Assembly: GCA_017527625.1 (NCBI GenBank) | Contig: JAFXPV010000029.1 | Location: 1 to 12,628 of the forward strand | From: Bacteroidales bacterium | GTDB taxonomy: Bacteria > Bacteroidota > Bacteroidia > Bacteroidales > UBA932 | Length of the DNA stretch: 12,628 nt | Direction: 5' to 3' | Part shown: one piece after another, positions 1 through 8,075 of the stretch | Numbering within the stretch: position 1 is the first letter of the stretch | Layout: each line of letters begins with the position of its first letter | Program-made: the position numbers and the translations under genes | Notes under the pieces: model-generated | What the model was told of the DNA's origin: nothing | Databases searched by the model: none | What the model saw: the letters and a program-made list of their open reading frames with translations, nothing else

Positions 1-1
1 C

Positions 2-1444
2 AAGAAGATCAGCGGTGTGGACGCCTTCACCCTCTACGACACCTACGGCTTCCCCATCGACCTGAGCGAACTGATCGCCCGCGAAAACGGCTACACCATC
101 GACCTGGACGCTTTCAACGTAGAGCTTGAGAAGCAGAAACAGCGCGCCCGCAACGCCACTGCCATCGAGGCCGGCGACTGGATGAGCGTAGGCAAGGATG
201 CCGTCACTGAATTCGTAGGCTACGACACAATGGCCACCGACATCAACATCGTCCGCTACCGCACCGTCAAGGTCAAGAACAAAGAGCAGATACAGCTTGT
301 GTTCGACAAGACCCCGTTCTACGGCGAGATGGGAGGTGAAGTAGGCGATTCGGGTTGGATCTGCGCTGGCGACGACAAGATAGCCATCCTCAACACCATA
401 AAGGAGAACGGCCTGCCGATACATATCGCAGAGCGCCTGCCTTCCGACCTGCGTGCGACCTTCAAGGCCCAGGTCGACACCGAGCGCAGGATATGCATCC
501 AGAACAACCACTCGGCCACACACCTGCTGCACGCAGCCCTTCGCAAAGTCCTCGGCACACACGTGGAGCAGAAAGGCTCTTTCGTCGGTCCCGAGTCGTT
601 CCGCTTCGACTTCTCCCACTATGAGAAGATGTCCCACGAACAGATCAACGAAGTAGAAAGGCTGGTCAACAAGATGATCCGCGCCAACGCCCCTCTCCAG
701 GAGTACCGCGACGTTCCCATCGAGGAAGCCCGCGGAATGGGTGCTATGGCCCTCTTCGGTGAGAAATACGGCAACAGCGTGCGCGTCATCAAGTTCGGCG
801 ACTCGATAGAGCTCTGCGGCGGTTGCCACGCTCCCGCCACCGGCTCCATCGGCTATTTCCGCATCATCAGCGAAAGCGCCATCGCCGCCGGAGTACGCCG
901 CATCGAGGCTACCACCGGACTGAGAGCCGAAATTATGGTGGACAATATGGAAGAGACGATCAGCGCCATCCGCGAGATGTGCAACAACGCCCCCGACCTT
1001 CTGGCCGCCGTGCGCAAGACCGTCGAATCCAACGAATCATACCGCAAGGCTATGGAAGCCGTCCAGCAGGAGCGCGCCATAAACATCAAGAACAGCGTCA
1101 AGGCCACTGCCCAGACAGTTGACGGAGTCTCTGTGATGACCCTCCGCGCCTGCCTTAGCATGGAACTTGCAAGGAACGTCGCATTCCTCCTCCACGGAGA
1201 GACCACGGCTTCCGTGTTCATCGCCGCATTTGAGAGCGAAGACAACAAGCCTTGCCTCGTGCTTATGTATTCCGACGACCTGGTCGCCAAGGGCAAGGAT
1301 GCCGGCAAGGACATCCGCGAGGCTGCCAAACTGATCCAGGGCGGCGGCGGCGGACAGAAGTTCCTGGCAACAGCCGGAGGAAAGAACGTTGACGGGCTGT
1401 CAGAAGCCACCGAAATACTGCTGAAACTGGCAACAGGCAAATAA
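2..1444 (+). CDS. alaS: Alanyl-tRNA synthetase, C-terminal part (5' end outside the window)
   Basis: Charges tRNA-Ala with alanine in the cytoplasm and clears mischarged Ser/Gly-tRNA-Ala. The frame is open from base 2, so the gene begins upstream. About 480 residues are present of the usual roughly 870, and most of the class II catalytic domain is missing. Counting from base 2, the visible order is: the end of the aminoacylation region (TLYDTYGFPIDL near residues 9-20), the editing domain with zinc-ligand motifs HSATH (H170, H174) and CGGCH (C272, H276), the conserved SAIAAGVRRIEATTG segment, and the C-terminal DHHA1-type domain with a five-glycine run at 447-451 followed by TAGG. CGGCH, rather than CGGTH, still keeps the C-x3-H ligand spacing. 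The TAA stop lies 7 nt before the next gene, suggesting co-transcription with lptF-fmt. The GTG at base 17 is only an internal valine codon. Identity is secure. Confidence 0.97.
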   Translation, partial: KKISGVDAFTLYDTYGFPIDLSELIARENGYTIDLDAFNVELEKQKQRARNATAIEAGDWMSVGKDAVTEFVGYDTMATDINIVRYRTVKVKNKEQIQLVFDKTPFYGEMGGEVGDSGWICAGDDKIAILNTIKENGLPIHIAERLPSDLRATFKAQVDTERRICIQNNHSATHLLHAALRKVLGTHVEQKGSFVGPESFRFDFSHYEKMSHEQINEVERLVNKMIRANAPLQEYRDVPIEEARGMGAMALFGEKYGNSVRVIKFGDSIELCGGCHAPATGSIGYFRIISESAIAAGVRRIEATTGLRAEIMVDNMEETISAIREMCNNAPDLLAAVRKTVESNESYRKAMEAVQQERAINIKNSVKATAQTVDGVSVMTLRACLSMELARNVAFLLHGETTASVFIAAFESEDNKPCLVLMYSDDLVAKGKDAGKDIREAAKLIQGGGGGQKFLATAGGKNVDGLSEATEILLKLATGK

Positions 1445-1451
1445 TCCTATC

Positions 1452-3887
1452 TTGAAGAGACTCGACCGATACCTGCTCAAATCATTCACAGGCCCCTTCG
1501 CACTGGTGTTTTTCATCGTGCTGTTCATCCTTGTGATGCAGTTCCTGTGGGTATACATCGACGAGCTTGTCGGCAAGGGTCTCGGTCTGGGCGTCATCGC
1601 CGAATTTATGGGCTGGGGCGCCTGCACCATCCTGCCTATGGTGCTGCCGCTGTCCACCCTTCTAGCATCCATAATGACGATGGGAGGCCTCGGAGAGAAC
1701 AACGAGCTGCTGTCGATGAAAGCCGCCGGCATCTCCATCAGCCGCACTATGCTCCCGCTGATGATAGTCTCGTTCCTGATCGCCATCAGCGCTTTCTTCA
1801 TATCGAACGAATTGATCCCGGTGGCCTACGAGCACATCTACGCCCTGCGCGACGACATCGGCCGCACCAAAGATGAGATCAAGATTCCCGACGGCGTGTT
1901 CTACGACGGCATCGAGGGTTACACCCTGAGGACGGAAAGGCAGGACGACGAGACCGGAATGATGTACAACCTGATGGTGTACGACCACACCAAGAACGAT
2001 GGCAACACATCCATCATCATCGCCGAATCGGGCAAGATCCAGATCACCGAAGACAAGAAATACCTGATCTTCGATATGTACAACGGCCGCTCCTACGATG
2101 AGACCAACCGTATGGGCTACCGCGACACGACTCTCGACCAGAGCATCGTCAGCTTCAAGGAGCAGCGCATTTACATCTCTCTGGCCAACTACTCCTTCAC
2201 CCGCGACGAGAACGGCGACCGCTTCAGCGACGAAATAATGTCCCAGGACCTCCACGACCTGCGCGTCGACAGGGATTCCATCCTCAACGATTACAGCACT
2301 ACCTTCCCGTCGCTGCGGCGCAAGTTCACCAACAACCTCGCCCTTGACTATATGTCGCAGCTCGACACCAGCCTCCACAGCGAGCCGATGCCGATATTCG
2401 ACATCAAGGGACTCAGGCAACTGCTGGATACGACTCAGACCGAAGACCAGAAGATGATGACCTTCAGCAGGGCCAAGAGCGAGTTCGAGAACGGAATGAG
2501 CTCCATCGAAACCTACGACAGAGATTCGTTCCGCTTCCTCAGCCCCACCAGGAAGATGTTGGTAGAGATGTTCAGGAAATTCTCCCTGTCACTGGCCTGC
2601 CTGCTGTTCTTCTTCATAGGCGCGCCTCTCGGAGCCATCATCCGCAAGGGTGGCCTCGGCACACCCGTCATCATCTCCACCCTGCTCTTCGTGGGATACT
2701 GGGTGGTAGACACCAGCGGCGTCAAGCTGGCCAGGGACGGCAATATGAACGAGGCCATAGGCGCGTTCATCTCCTCGATGGTGCTGCTGCCCATCGGCGT
2801 ATTCCTTACCTGGCAGGCTGCCACCGACTCTCCCCTCTTCAACGCGGATGCCTACAAGGCGTTCTTCCGCAAGGTCTGGACTCCTGTCGGCAAGCTCCTC
2901 AAACGCATTTTCAGGTTCCTCAAGCGCAAGGGCGGCCGCGTAGACATCATCTATATGGGTACTCCGGAATTCGCCGTGGCGCCGCTCAAGGCCCTGCTGG
3001 AGCAGACCGACTACAACATAGCCGCTGTAGTCACCGTGCCCGACAAGGCTTCCGGCCGGGGACTGCAGCTGCACGAAAGTGCAGTCAAGAAATTCGCCGT
3101 GGAGCACGGCATTCCCGTCCTTCAGCCCGAAAAGCTCAAGGACCCCGACTTCCTTGCCAAGCTGAAATCATACGACCCCGATATGTTCATCGTGGTAGCC
3201 TTCCGTATGCTGCCCAAGGAAGTGTGGAGTATGCCTCGTATGGGTACTTTCAACCTGCACGCGTCCATCCTGCCGCAATACCGCGGAGCTGCGCCTATCA
3301 ACTGGGCCATCATCAACGGAGAGAGGCAGACCGGTGTCACCACCTTTATGATAGATGAGAAGATCGACACGGGAGGCATCCTCTACAACGACTTCTGCCC
3401 CATCGAGGATTACGACAACGCAGGTTCGCTTCACGACAAGCTTGCCGAAAAAGGCTCGGCACTCGTGGTCAAGACTGCGACGGCGCTGGTCCGCAAGAAA
3501 GTCAGTCCCGCGCCTCAGGTGGCCTTCAGCGAGCTCAAGCCCGCCCCCAAGATCACCCGCGAGACCTGCCAGATCGACCTCGGCGAGGAAGCCTCGACCG
3601 TTTGCCTGCTCGTCAGGGGACTTTCGCCCTATCCTGGCGCCCACCTCAACCTTGTGGCTGAAGACGGCAGCGTGACCGACGTCAAAGTCTACGATGCCTT
3701 CGTTCCCGCCCGTGAGGAACAGCTCTCCAGGGGTCAGATTGCCACCGACGGCAAGACCTACCTGTCCGTAGGCTGCGCGTCCGGCAACATAAGGATTATG
3801 GACATCCAGCTCGCGGGCAAGAAACGTCTCAAGATTGAAGAGTTCCTGAAAGGCTTCAGGGATGCATCGAAATATCATTTCGAATGA
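1452..3887 (+). CDS. lptF-fmt: LptF-type LPS-export permease fused in frame to methionyl-tRNA formyltransferase
   Basis: One uninterrupted 811-residue frame carries two proteins. Residues 1 to about 485 are an LptF/LptG (YjgP/YjgQ) permease: three N-terminal membrane helices (about 13-35, 57-78, 99-120), a long periplasmic domain, then three more helices (about 377-396, 402-420, 439-459), with the family's IRKGGLG loop near 397-403. With LptG and LptB such permeases pull lipopolysaccharide from the inner membrane. A basic linker (KRKGGR) leads into Fmt, residues 497-811, the full usual length of about 315. The TTG start at 1452 fits the family N-terminus (MKRLDRYLLKSF); no ATG or Shine-Dalgarno is visible there. 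The family's C-terminus is cytoplasmic, so Fmt would be tethered to the inner face of the membrane, where it could still act. Assignment to LptF rather than LptG is by analogy, since a second paralogue lies at 5821-6918. The fusion could also be an undetected sequencing error, but both halves look intact. Confidence 0.9.
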   Translation: MKRLDRYLLKSFTGPFALVFFIVLFILVMQFLWVYIDELVGKGLGLGVIAEFMGWGACTILPMVLPLSTLLASIMTMGGLGENNELLSMKAAGISISRTMLPLMIVSFLIAISAFFISNELIPVAYEHIYALRDDIGRTKDEIKIPDGVFYDGIEGYTLRTERQDDETGMMYNLMVYDHTKNDGNTSIIIAESGKIQITEDKKYLIFDMYNGRSYDETNRMGYRDTTLDQSIVSFKEQRIYISLANYSFTRDENGDRFSDEIMSQDLHDLRVDRDSILNDYSTTFPSLRRKFTNNLALDYMSQLDTSLHSEPMPIFDIKGLRQLLDTTQTEDQKMMTFSRAKSEFENGMSSIETYDRDSFRFLSPTRKMLVEMFRKFSLSLACLLFFFIGAPLGAIIRKGGLGTPVIISTLLFVGYWVVDTSGVKLARDGNMNEAIGAFISSMVLLPIGVFLTWQAATDSPLFNADAYKAFFRKVWTPVGKLLKRIFRFLKRKGGRVDIIYMGTPEFAVAPLKALLEQTDYNIAAVVTVPDKASGRGLQLHESAVKKFAVEHGIPVLQPEKLKDPDFLAKLKSYDPDMFIVVAFRMLPKEVWSMPRMGTFNLHASILPQYRGAAPINWAIINGERQTGVTTFMIDEKIDTGGILYNDFCPIEDYDNAGSLHDKLAEKGSALVVKTATALVRKKVSPAPQVAFSELKPAPKITRETCQIDLGEEASTVCLLVRGLSPYPGAHLNLVAEDGSVTDVKVYDAFVPAREEQLSRGQIATDGKTYLSVGCASGNIRIMDIQLAGKKRLKIEEFLKGFRDASKYHFE
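2940..3884 (+). other. fmt: Methionyl-tRNA formyltransferase (Fmt) module of the fusion protein
   Basis: This is the Fmt part of the fused frame (residues 497-811), listed so that it can be found. Fmt transfers a formyl group from 10-formyl-tetrahydrofolate to initiator Met-tRNA. Visible motifs: the first beta strand VDIIYMGTPEFAV, the VPDKASGRG loop, NLHASILPQYRGAAP with N601 and H603, and D639 in the segment DEKIDTGGIL. The 38-residue spacing from Asn to Asp equals that of the catalytic Asn/His/Asp set in E. coli Fmt. The C-terminal tRNA-binding domain follows, ending in GKKRLKIEEFL near the C-terminus. Between the GTG at 2781, inside the last membrane helix of LptF, and the ATG at 2955 there is no in-frame ATG, GTG or TTG. 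Starting at 2955 would delete the first strand of the Rossmann fold. Separate initiation would therefore need a rare codon such as ATT or CTG. Confidence 0.92.
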
Positions 3888-4522
3888 CAACCGTAATATT
3901 GGCGAACGGGGACTTCCCCTCTTCCGAAAGGACTGTCAGCCTTCTGAAGCAGGCCGACAGGCTGATCTGCTGCGACGGCGCCGCCGAAAGGCTGCTTGAG
4001 GCAGGCATCGTCCCCGACCTTATCATCGGCGATATGGACTCCCTGCCACGGGAACTGAAGCAGCGCCATTCGGCCATAATACGCACCGTCAGCGAACAGG
4101 AGACCAACGACCTGACCAAGGCATTCAAGGCAGCGACTGAAACCCTGCCCGAGGTCATCCACATCCTCGGAGCCACAGGCAGGCGGGAAGACCACACGCT
4201 GGGCAACGTGTCGCTGCTGGCCGACTATGCCGCAGAACTAGCCGGAAGCAGCTGCAGCATCGATATGGTGACCGAAACCGGCGTCTTTCACGCCTTCTGC
4301 GACAGCGAAATCCGCTTCAGCTGCCCCGTCGGCCGCGAAGTGTCGATCTTCGCCTTCGACAATTCCCTGCAGATAAAGAGCGAGGGGCTGCTCTATTCAA
4401 CAGACAAAGTCACCTTCGACACATTGTGGAAGGCGACTCTGAACTGCAGCATTGCTGAAACCGTCTCACTCCACCTCAGCCATCCAGCAAAGGTGATAGT
4501 GTTCATCAGCAATCCCGATTAA
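3884..4522 (+). CDS. thiN: Thiamine pyrophosphokinase
   Basis: Cytoplasmic enzyme that makes the cofactor thiamine diphosphate by transferring pyrophosphate from ATP to thiamine. The 212-residue length is normal for the bacterial family. Motifs in order: DGA at 31-33, GDMDS at 49-53 (metal and nucleotide binding acids), ETNDLTKA at 73-80 (the family's Q/E-x-T/N-D-x-x-K-A motif), and GATGRREDHTLGN at 96-108, followed by the beta-rich thiamine-binding C-terminal domain. The ATG overlaps the stop of lptF-fmt as ATGA, so translation is probably coupled to the fusion gene. The stop codon lies inside a TTAA shared with the stop of the convergent nupG. No thiamine riboswitch is seen, as expected for an internal operon gene. 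Confidence 0.93.
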   Translation: MTTVILANGDFPSSERTVSLLKQADRLICCDGAAERLLEAGIVPDLIIGDMDSLPRELKQRHSAIIRTVSEQETNDLTKAFKAATETLPEVIHILGATGRREDHTLGNVSLLADYAAELAGSSCSIDMVTETGVFHAFCDSEIRFSCPVGREVSIFAFDNSLQIKSEGLLYSTDKVTFDTLWKATLNCSIAETVSLHLSHPAKVIVFISNPD

Positions 4523-5808
4523 TTTCCGAATGTTTTCTTCGGCTCGTGTTTGTATTTGAACAGGATGGCGAAAAGGATTGCCACTACCAGAGCGTAGGCG
4601 GCGAAGATCAGCCACACTGTCCTCCAGTCAGGATCGTATGCCGCCGTATCGGCCACGAAATGATTCACCACCAGGCCTGCCACCCAGGTTCCGAGTGAGG
4701 CTCCCACGCCGTTGGTCATCAGCATAAAGAGACCCTGGGCGCTGGAGCGGATGCCGGTGTCGACGTTCTCATTGACGAACAGCGAGCCTGAGATGTTGAA
4801 GAAATCGAACGCAACGCCGTAGACGATGCAGCTGAGCACGAACAGCCAAACACCGCTGCCGGGGTTGCCGATGCCGAAGAATCCGAAACGCAGCACCCAT
4901 CCGAACATAGCGATGAGCATAACTTTCTTGATGCCGAACCTCTTCATAAAGAAAGGTATCAGCAGGATGCAGAGGGTTTCTGAAATCTGGCTGATGGAAA
5001 TCAGGGCATTCGCATTGTTGGCTCCCCAGGTGTCAGCGAAAAGGGGATTCCCCTGGAACGACTTGATGAAAGTGTTGGCATAGCCGTTTGTAATCTGCAG
5101 GGCGGCTCCCAGCAGCATCGAGAATATGAAGAAGATGGCGAACTTGCTCTCCTTGAAAAGCTTGAATGCAGAGAGGCCGGTAGCTTCGGCGAAGGACTGG
5201 GTGCCTTCACCTTTGGGCTTGCAGGGGCAGTTCGGCAAGGTAAGGGCGTAGAGGGTAAGGACTATGCTAAGTATGCCTGAAACGAAGAACTGTTCGTATG
5301 AGTTCTGGAACTGGATGCCTTCAGCATTGCGCACGAAATTGACGAAGAGCATCGAGCAGATGAATCCGACCGTGCCGAAGACCCTGATGGGAGGGAAATC
5401 CTTGACGGGATCCTTGCCGCTGACCTCAAGCGCATTGAAAGCCACGGAGTTGGATATGGCTATGGTCGGCATATAGAACGCCACGCTGAGGGTGTACAGG
5501 GCATAGAAGATGCCGAACTGAGCTCCGCTGCCTGCACTCATCGCATACCAGGCGAGGGCGAGCATACTGGCTCCGGCCACTGCGTGGCATATTGAAAGGA
5601 CTTTCTGTGCGGGAATCCATTTGTCAGCCACGATACCGGCGAGGGCGGGCATAAAGATGGACACGAAACCCTGGGTGGCAAAGAACAGCCATATCTTGCT
5701 GCCGAAACCGGCGGAAGCCAGATAGCTGCCCATCGAGGTCAGGTACGCGCCCCAGACCGCGAATTGCAGGAAACTGAGGATGATCAGTTTGAGAGTTGTA
5801 TTTTTCAT
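4519..5808 (-). CDS. nupG: Nucleoside:H+ symporter, NupG/XapB family
   Basis: Inner-membrane major facilitator protein that imports nucleosides with protons. The 429 residues contain about twelve hydrophobic helices and align along their whole length with E. coli NupG as I recall it: FMPALAGIVADKW (52-64), FPPIRVFGTVGFI (138-150), IFFIFSMLLGAALQITN (225-241), ISQISE (272-277), AFDFFNISGS (333-342) and FKYKH near the C-terminus. Residues equivalent to those reported to line the nucleoside site of E. coli NupG are present: R142, Q238, N241, Q274, E277 and D335. It is the last gene of the queG-tgt-lptG-nupG run, 12 nt after lptG, and has no evident promoter of its own. Its stop overlaps the convergent thiN stop. 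The family is firm; the exact substrate, whether general nucleosides or something linked to queuosine, is not shown by sequence. Confidence 0.92.
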   Translation of the reverse strand: MKNTTLKLIILSFLQFAVWGAYLTSMGSYLASAGFGSKIWLFFATQGFVSIFMPALAGIVADKWIPAQKVLSICHAVAGASMLALAWYAMSAGSGAQFGIFYALYTLSVAFYMPTIAISNSVAFNALEVSGKDPVKDFPPIRVFGTVGFICSMLFVNFVRNAEGIQFQNSYEQFFVSGILSIVLTLYALTLPNCPCKPKGEGTQSFAEATGLSAFKLFKESKFAIFFIFSMLLGAALQITNGYANTFIKSFQGNPLFADTWGANNANALISISQISETLCILLIPFFMKRFGIKKVMLIAMFGWVLRFGFFGIGNPGSGVWLFVLSCIVYGVAFDFFNISGSLFVNENVDTGIRSSAQGLFMLMTNGVGASLGTWVAGLVVNHFVADTAAYDPDWRTVWLIFAAYALVVAILFAILFKYKHEPKKTFGN

Positions 5809-5820
5809 ATTGTTCAGGTA

Positions 5821-6918
5821 TTACTTCGGAGCCAGACGATACAGATAGAATACGATTATCGTGAACACCACGTTGGGCAGCCAGATGGCCACGAATGGCG
5901 GCATAATGCCGGTTCGGACGAACATTTCGCTGAATCGCTGGAACAGGATGTAGGAGAAGCAGAGGCCCACTCCGATTCCGATGTTGAGTCCCAGGCCTCC
6001 CCTGCGCTTGCGGCTTGACAGAGCCAGACCCATTATCGTCAGGATGAAAGCCGAGAAGGGTAAGGCCGTGCGGGAGTATTTCTCGATCAGCGAGAAGTCC
6101 ACCGACTTGTCGCCCCTCATCTTCTGTGTGGCGATGAGCTGGTCGAGTTCCTTGACCGTAAGGGTCTGCATCACGTTGCTTCGGCGCAGGAAGTCTTCCA
6201 GCGTCAGGTCGATCACCGTATCCCTGGTCCTGCCGACGACTACGCTTTCGTTGCCGTACTGGTCATAATCCCTTATGAAATAGTTGTGAAGCTTCCAGCC
6301 GTTGAAGGTCGTATCCCAGACGGCGGTTTCGGCCGACAGCTTTGACATAATTTTGTTCTCGTCGATAGTCTCGAGGGTGAAGCGGTAGGCGGTGTTGTTC
6401 CAGGTGCTGAAACTCTCCACATAGACGAACTCCCCGGGCTCCAGCTGGTAGTGTACGTCGCGGGTAGCGCCCAGGGAAGCCTTTGCCTTGATGTATTTGT
6501 TCTCGAAGTCCAGCCTCACCTTGTTGGCAGGAGGTATCACGTACAGGTTCAGCACAAGCGAGAACATCGCCACGAAAGTCGCCGACAGCAGATACGGCAC
6601 CAGCAGACGGTTGAACCCGATGCCGTTCGACAGCATAGCTATGATTTCCGAGTTCTGGGCCAGCTTCGACGTGAAGAAGATGACCGTGATGAACACGAAC
6701 ATCGGGCTGTACATATTGATGATATAGGGGATGAAGTTGGCGAAGTAGTCGAACACTATCTCCTTGAGCGGGACCTGGTTGTCGACGAAATGGTTGATTT
6801 TCTCGCTGATGTCGAAGACCACGATGATGACGATGACTATCAGCAACGTAAGGAAGTACGTCCCTATGAACTTCTTGATGATGTACCAGTCTATTATTTT
6901 CAGCTTGGGACTCTTCAT
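5821..6918 (-). CDS. lptG: LptF/LptG family LPS-export permease, probably LptG
   Basis: Inner-membrane subunit of the LptB2FG ABC exporter, which extracts lipopolysaccharide and feeds it to the periplasmic LptC/LptA bridge. The 365 residues show the family layout: helices at about 17-36, 58-82 and 104-127, a periplasmic domain at about 130-275, then helices at about 285-301, 309-327 and 341-361. The cytoplasmic loop SSRKRRGGLGLNIGIG (301-316) is characteristic. It is about the size of E. coli LptG, shorter than the permease half of the fusion at 1452-3887, which is presumably its partner. The start shares one base with the tgt stop (TAATG), so translation is probably coupled to tgt. Which paralogue is F and which is G is my inference. 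Confidence 0.88.
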   Translation of the reverse strand: MKSPKLKIIDWYIIKKFIGTYFLTLLIVIVIIVVFDISEKINHFVDNQVPLKEIVFDYFANFIPYIINMYSPMFVFITVIFFTSKLAQNSEIIAMLSNGIGFNRLLVPYLLSATFVAMFSLVLNLYVIPPANKVRLDFENKYIKAKASLGATRDVHYQLEPGEFVYVESFSTWNNTAYRFTLETIDENKIMSKLSAETAVWDTTFNGWKLHNYFIRDYDQYGNESVVVGRTRDTVIDLTLEDFLRRSNVMQTLTVKELDQLIATQKMRGDKSVDFSLIEKYSRTALPFSAFILTIMGLALSSRKRRGGLGLNIGIGVGLCFSYILFQRFSEMFVRTGIMPPFVAIWLPNVVFTIIVFYLYRLAPK

Positions 6919-8048
6919 TACAATCTCTCGTCAAGTTTGCGTACTGTCTGTTCTTTCCAGCTGGCGAAATCTCCGGCTGCTATATGCTCGCGCGCCTTGG
7001 CCACCAGGTCGAGGTAGAACGCCAGGTTATGCTCGCTGGCAATCTCCGCCGCCAGCATCTCCCCTGCTATTGTGAGGTGCCTCAGGTAGGCCTTGGTGTA
7101 GGTGCGGTCGACAAAAGACGTGCCCTGCGGGTCGATGGGGCTGAAATCGTCAGCCCATTTCTTGTTGCGTATGTTGATGGTTCCCTCCCAGGTGAAGAGC
7201 ATACCGTTGCGGCCGTTGCGGGTTGGCATCACGCAGTCGAACATATCCACGCCGCGGGCTATGGCCTCGAGTATGTTGGCAGGAGTGCCCACGCCCATCA
7301 GGTAGCGCGGCTTGTCGGCGGGCAGCAGCGGGTGGAGCAGCTCGATCATCTCGTACATCTTCTCCGTGGGCTCGCCGACGGCCAGGCCGCCGATGGCGTA
7401 GCCTTCGCGTCCGTAGCTCACTGCAGTTTCAGCCGCCCTGGCCCGCAGGTCAGGATATACGCAGCCCTGCACTATCGGGAAAAAGGTCTGGTTGTAGCCG
7501 TACAGCGGCTCGGTCTCGTCGAAATGGCGGATGCAGCGCTTGAGCCATCTCTCGGTGAGGTCCAGCGACTTCTTTGCATAGTTGTAGTCGGCGTCGCCGG
7601 GGCAGCATTCGTCCAGTGCCATTATGATGTCGGCTCCTATGATGCGCTGGGTGTCCACATTGTTCTCCGGTGTGAAGATGTGCTTTGAGCCGTCGATATG
7701 CGAACGGAAGGTGCAGCCTTCCTCGCTGAGCTTGCGGATCGGGCTGAGGCTGAATACCTGGAAGCCGCCGCTGTCGGTAAGGATGGGACGGTCCCACGAG
7801 CAGAACTTGTGGAGGCCGCCGGCCGCCCTGAGAACTTCCAGCCCTGGCCTCAAGTAGAGGTGGTAGGTGTTTCCCAGGATTATCTGCGCGCCTATGTCTT
7901 CCTTGAGGTCACGATGGTACACACCTTTCACGGAACCGACCGTTCCCACGGGCATAAATATGGGCGTTAGTATGTCGCCGTGGTCGGTATTTATCACTCC
8001 GCAGCGGGCGTTGCTTGCCGTGTCTTTATGTATCAGCGTGAAGCGCAT
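6918..8048 (-). CDS. tgt: Queuine/preQ1 tRNA-guanine transglycosylase, zinc cysteines absent
   Basis: Exchanges guanine-34 of GUN-anticodon tRNAs (Asp, Asn, His, Tyr) for preQ1, committing the tRNA to queuosine synthesis. The 376-residue length is normal for bacterial Tgt. Visible: D92 in TDSGGFQVFSL (the conserved catalytic-site Asp), the GGLAVGEP loop at 220-227, MGVGTP at 251-256, and nucleophile D271 in GVDMFDCVMPTRNGRNG. The usual zinc site CxCxxC-x25-H is incomplete: the cysteine positions read G309, S311 and D314, while the His is retained as H340 in EHNLAFY. I recall this loss in other Bacteroidota Tgt proteins, so it is probably a lineage trait rather than decay. The gene lies 27 nt after queG, another queuosine gene, and overlaps lptG by one base. 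Confidence 0.96.
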   Translation of the reverse strand: MRFTLIHKDTASNARCGVINTDHGDILTPIFMPVGTVGSVKGVYHRDLKEDIGAQIILGNTYHLYLRPGLEVLRAAGGLHKFCSWDRPILTDSGGFQVFSLSPIRKLSEEGCTFRSHIDGSKHIFTPENNVDTQRIIGADIIMALDECCPGDADYNYAKKSLDLTERWLKRCIRHFDETEPLYGYNQTFFPIVQGCVYPDLRARAAETAVSYGREGYAIGGLAVGEPTEKMYEMIELLHPLLPADKPRYLMGVGTPANILEAIARGVDMFDCVMPTRNGRNGMLFTWEGTINIRNKKWADDFSPIDPQGTSFVDRTYTKAYLRHLTIAGEMLAAEIASEHNLAFYLDLVAKAREHIAAGDFASWKEQTVRKLDERL

Positions 8049-8075
8049 AGGAATAATGCCTATAATCAGACAAAT

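Noticed and set aside
1662..2420. Long minus-strand open frame opposite the lptF half of the fusion
   Set aside because: It matches no family, has valine/histidine-rich shadow composition, and lies entirely opposite a well-conserved gene.
3168..3890. Minus-strand open frame of about 240 codons opposite the Fmt module
   Set aside because: It is a shadow of a conserved enzyme, with no recognisable domain or start signal.
4526..4542. Small hairpin CCGAA/TTCGG just after the thiN stop, as a possible terminator
   Set aside because: The stem is only 5 bp with a 7-nt loop and no following U tract, and it lies within nupG coding sequence.
8049..8075. A separate tgt promoter or preQ1 riboswitch between queG and tgt
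   Set aside because: Only 27 nt are present, with no TAnnTTTG box and no room for the aptamer stem, pseudoknot and expression platform.
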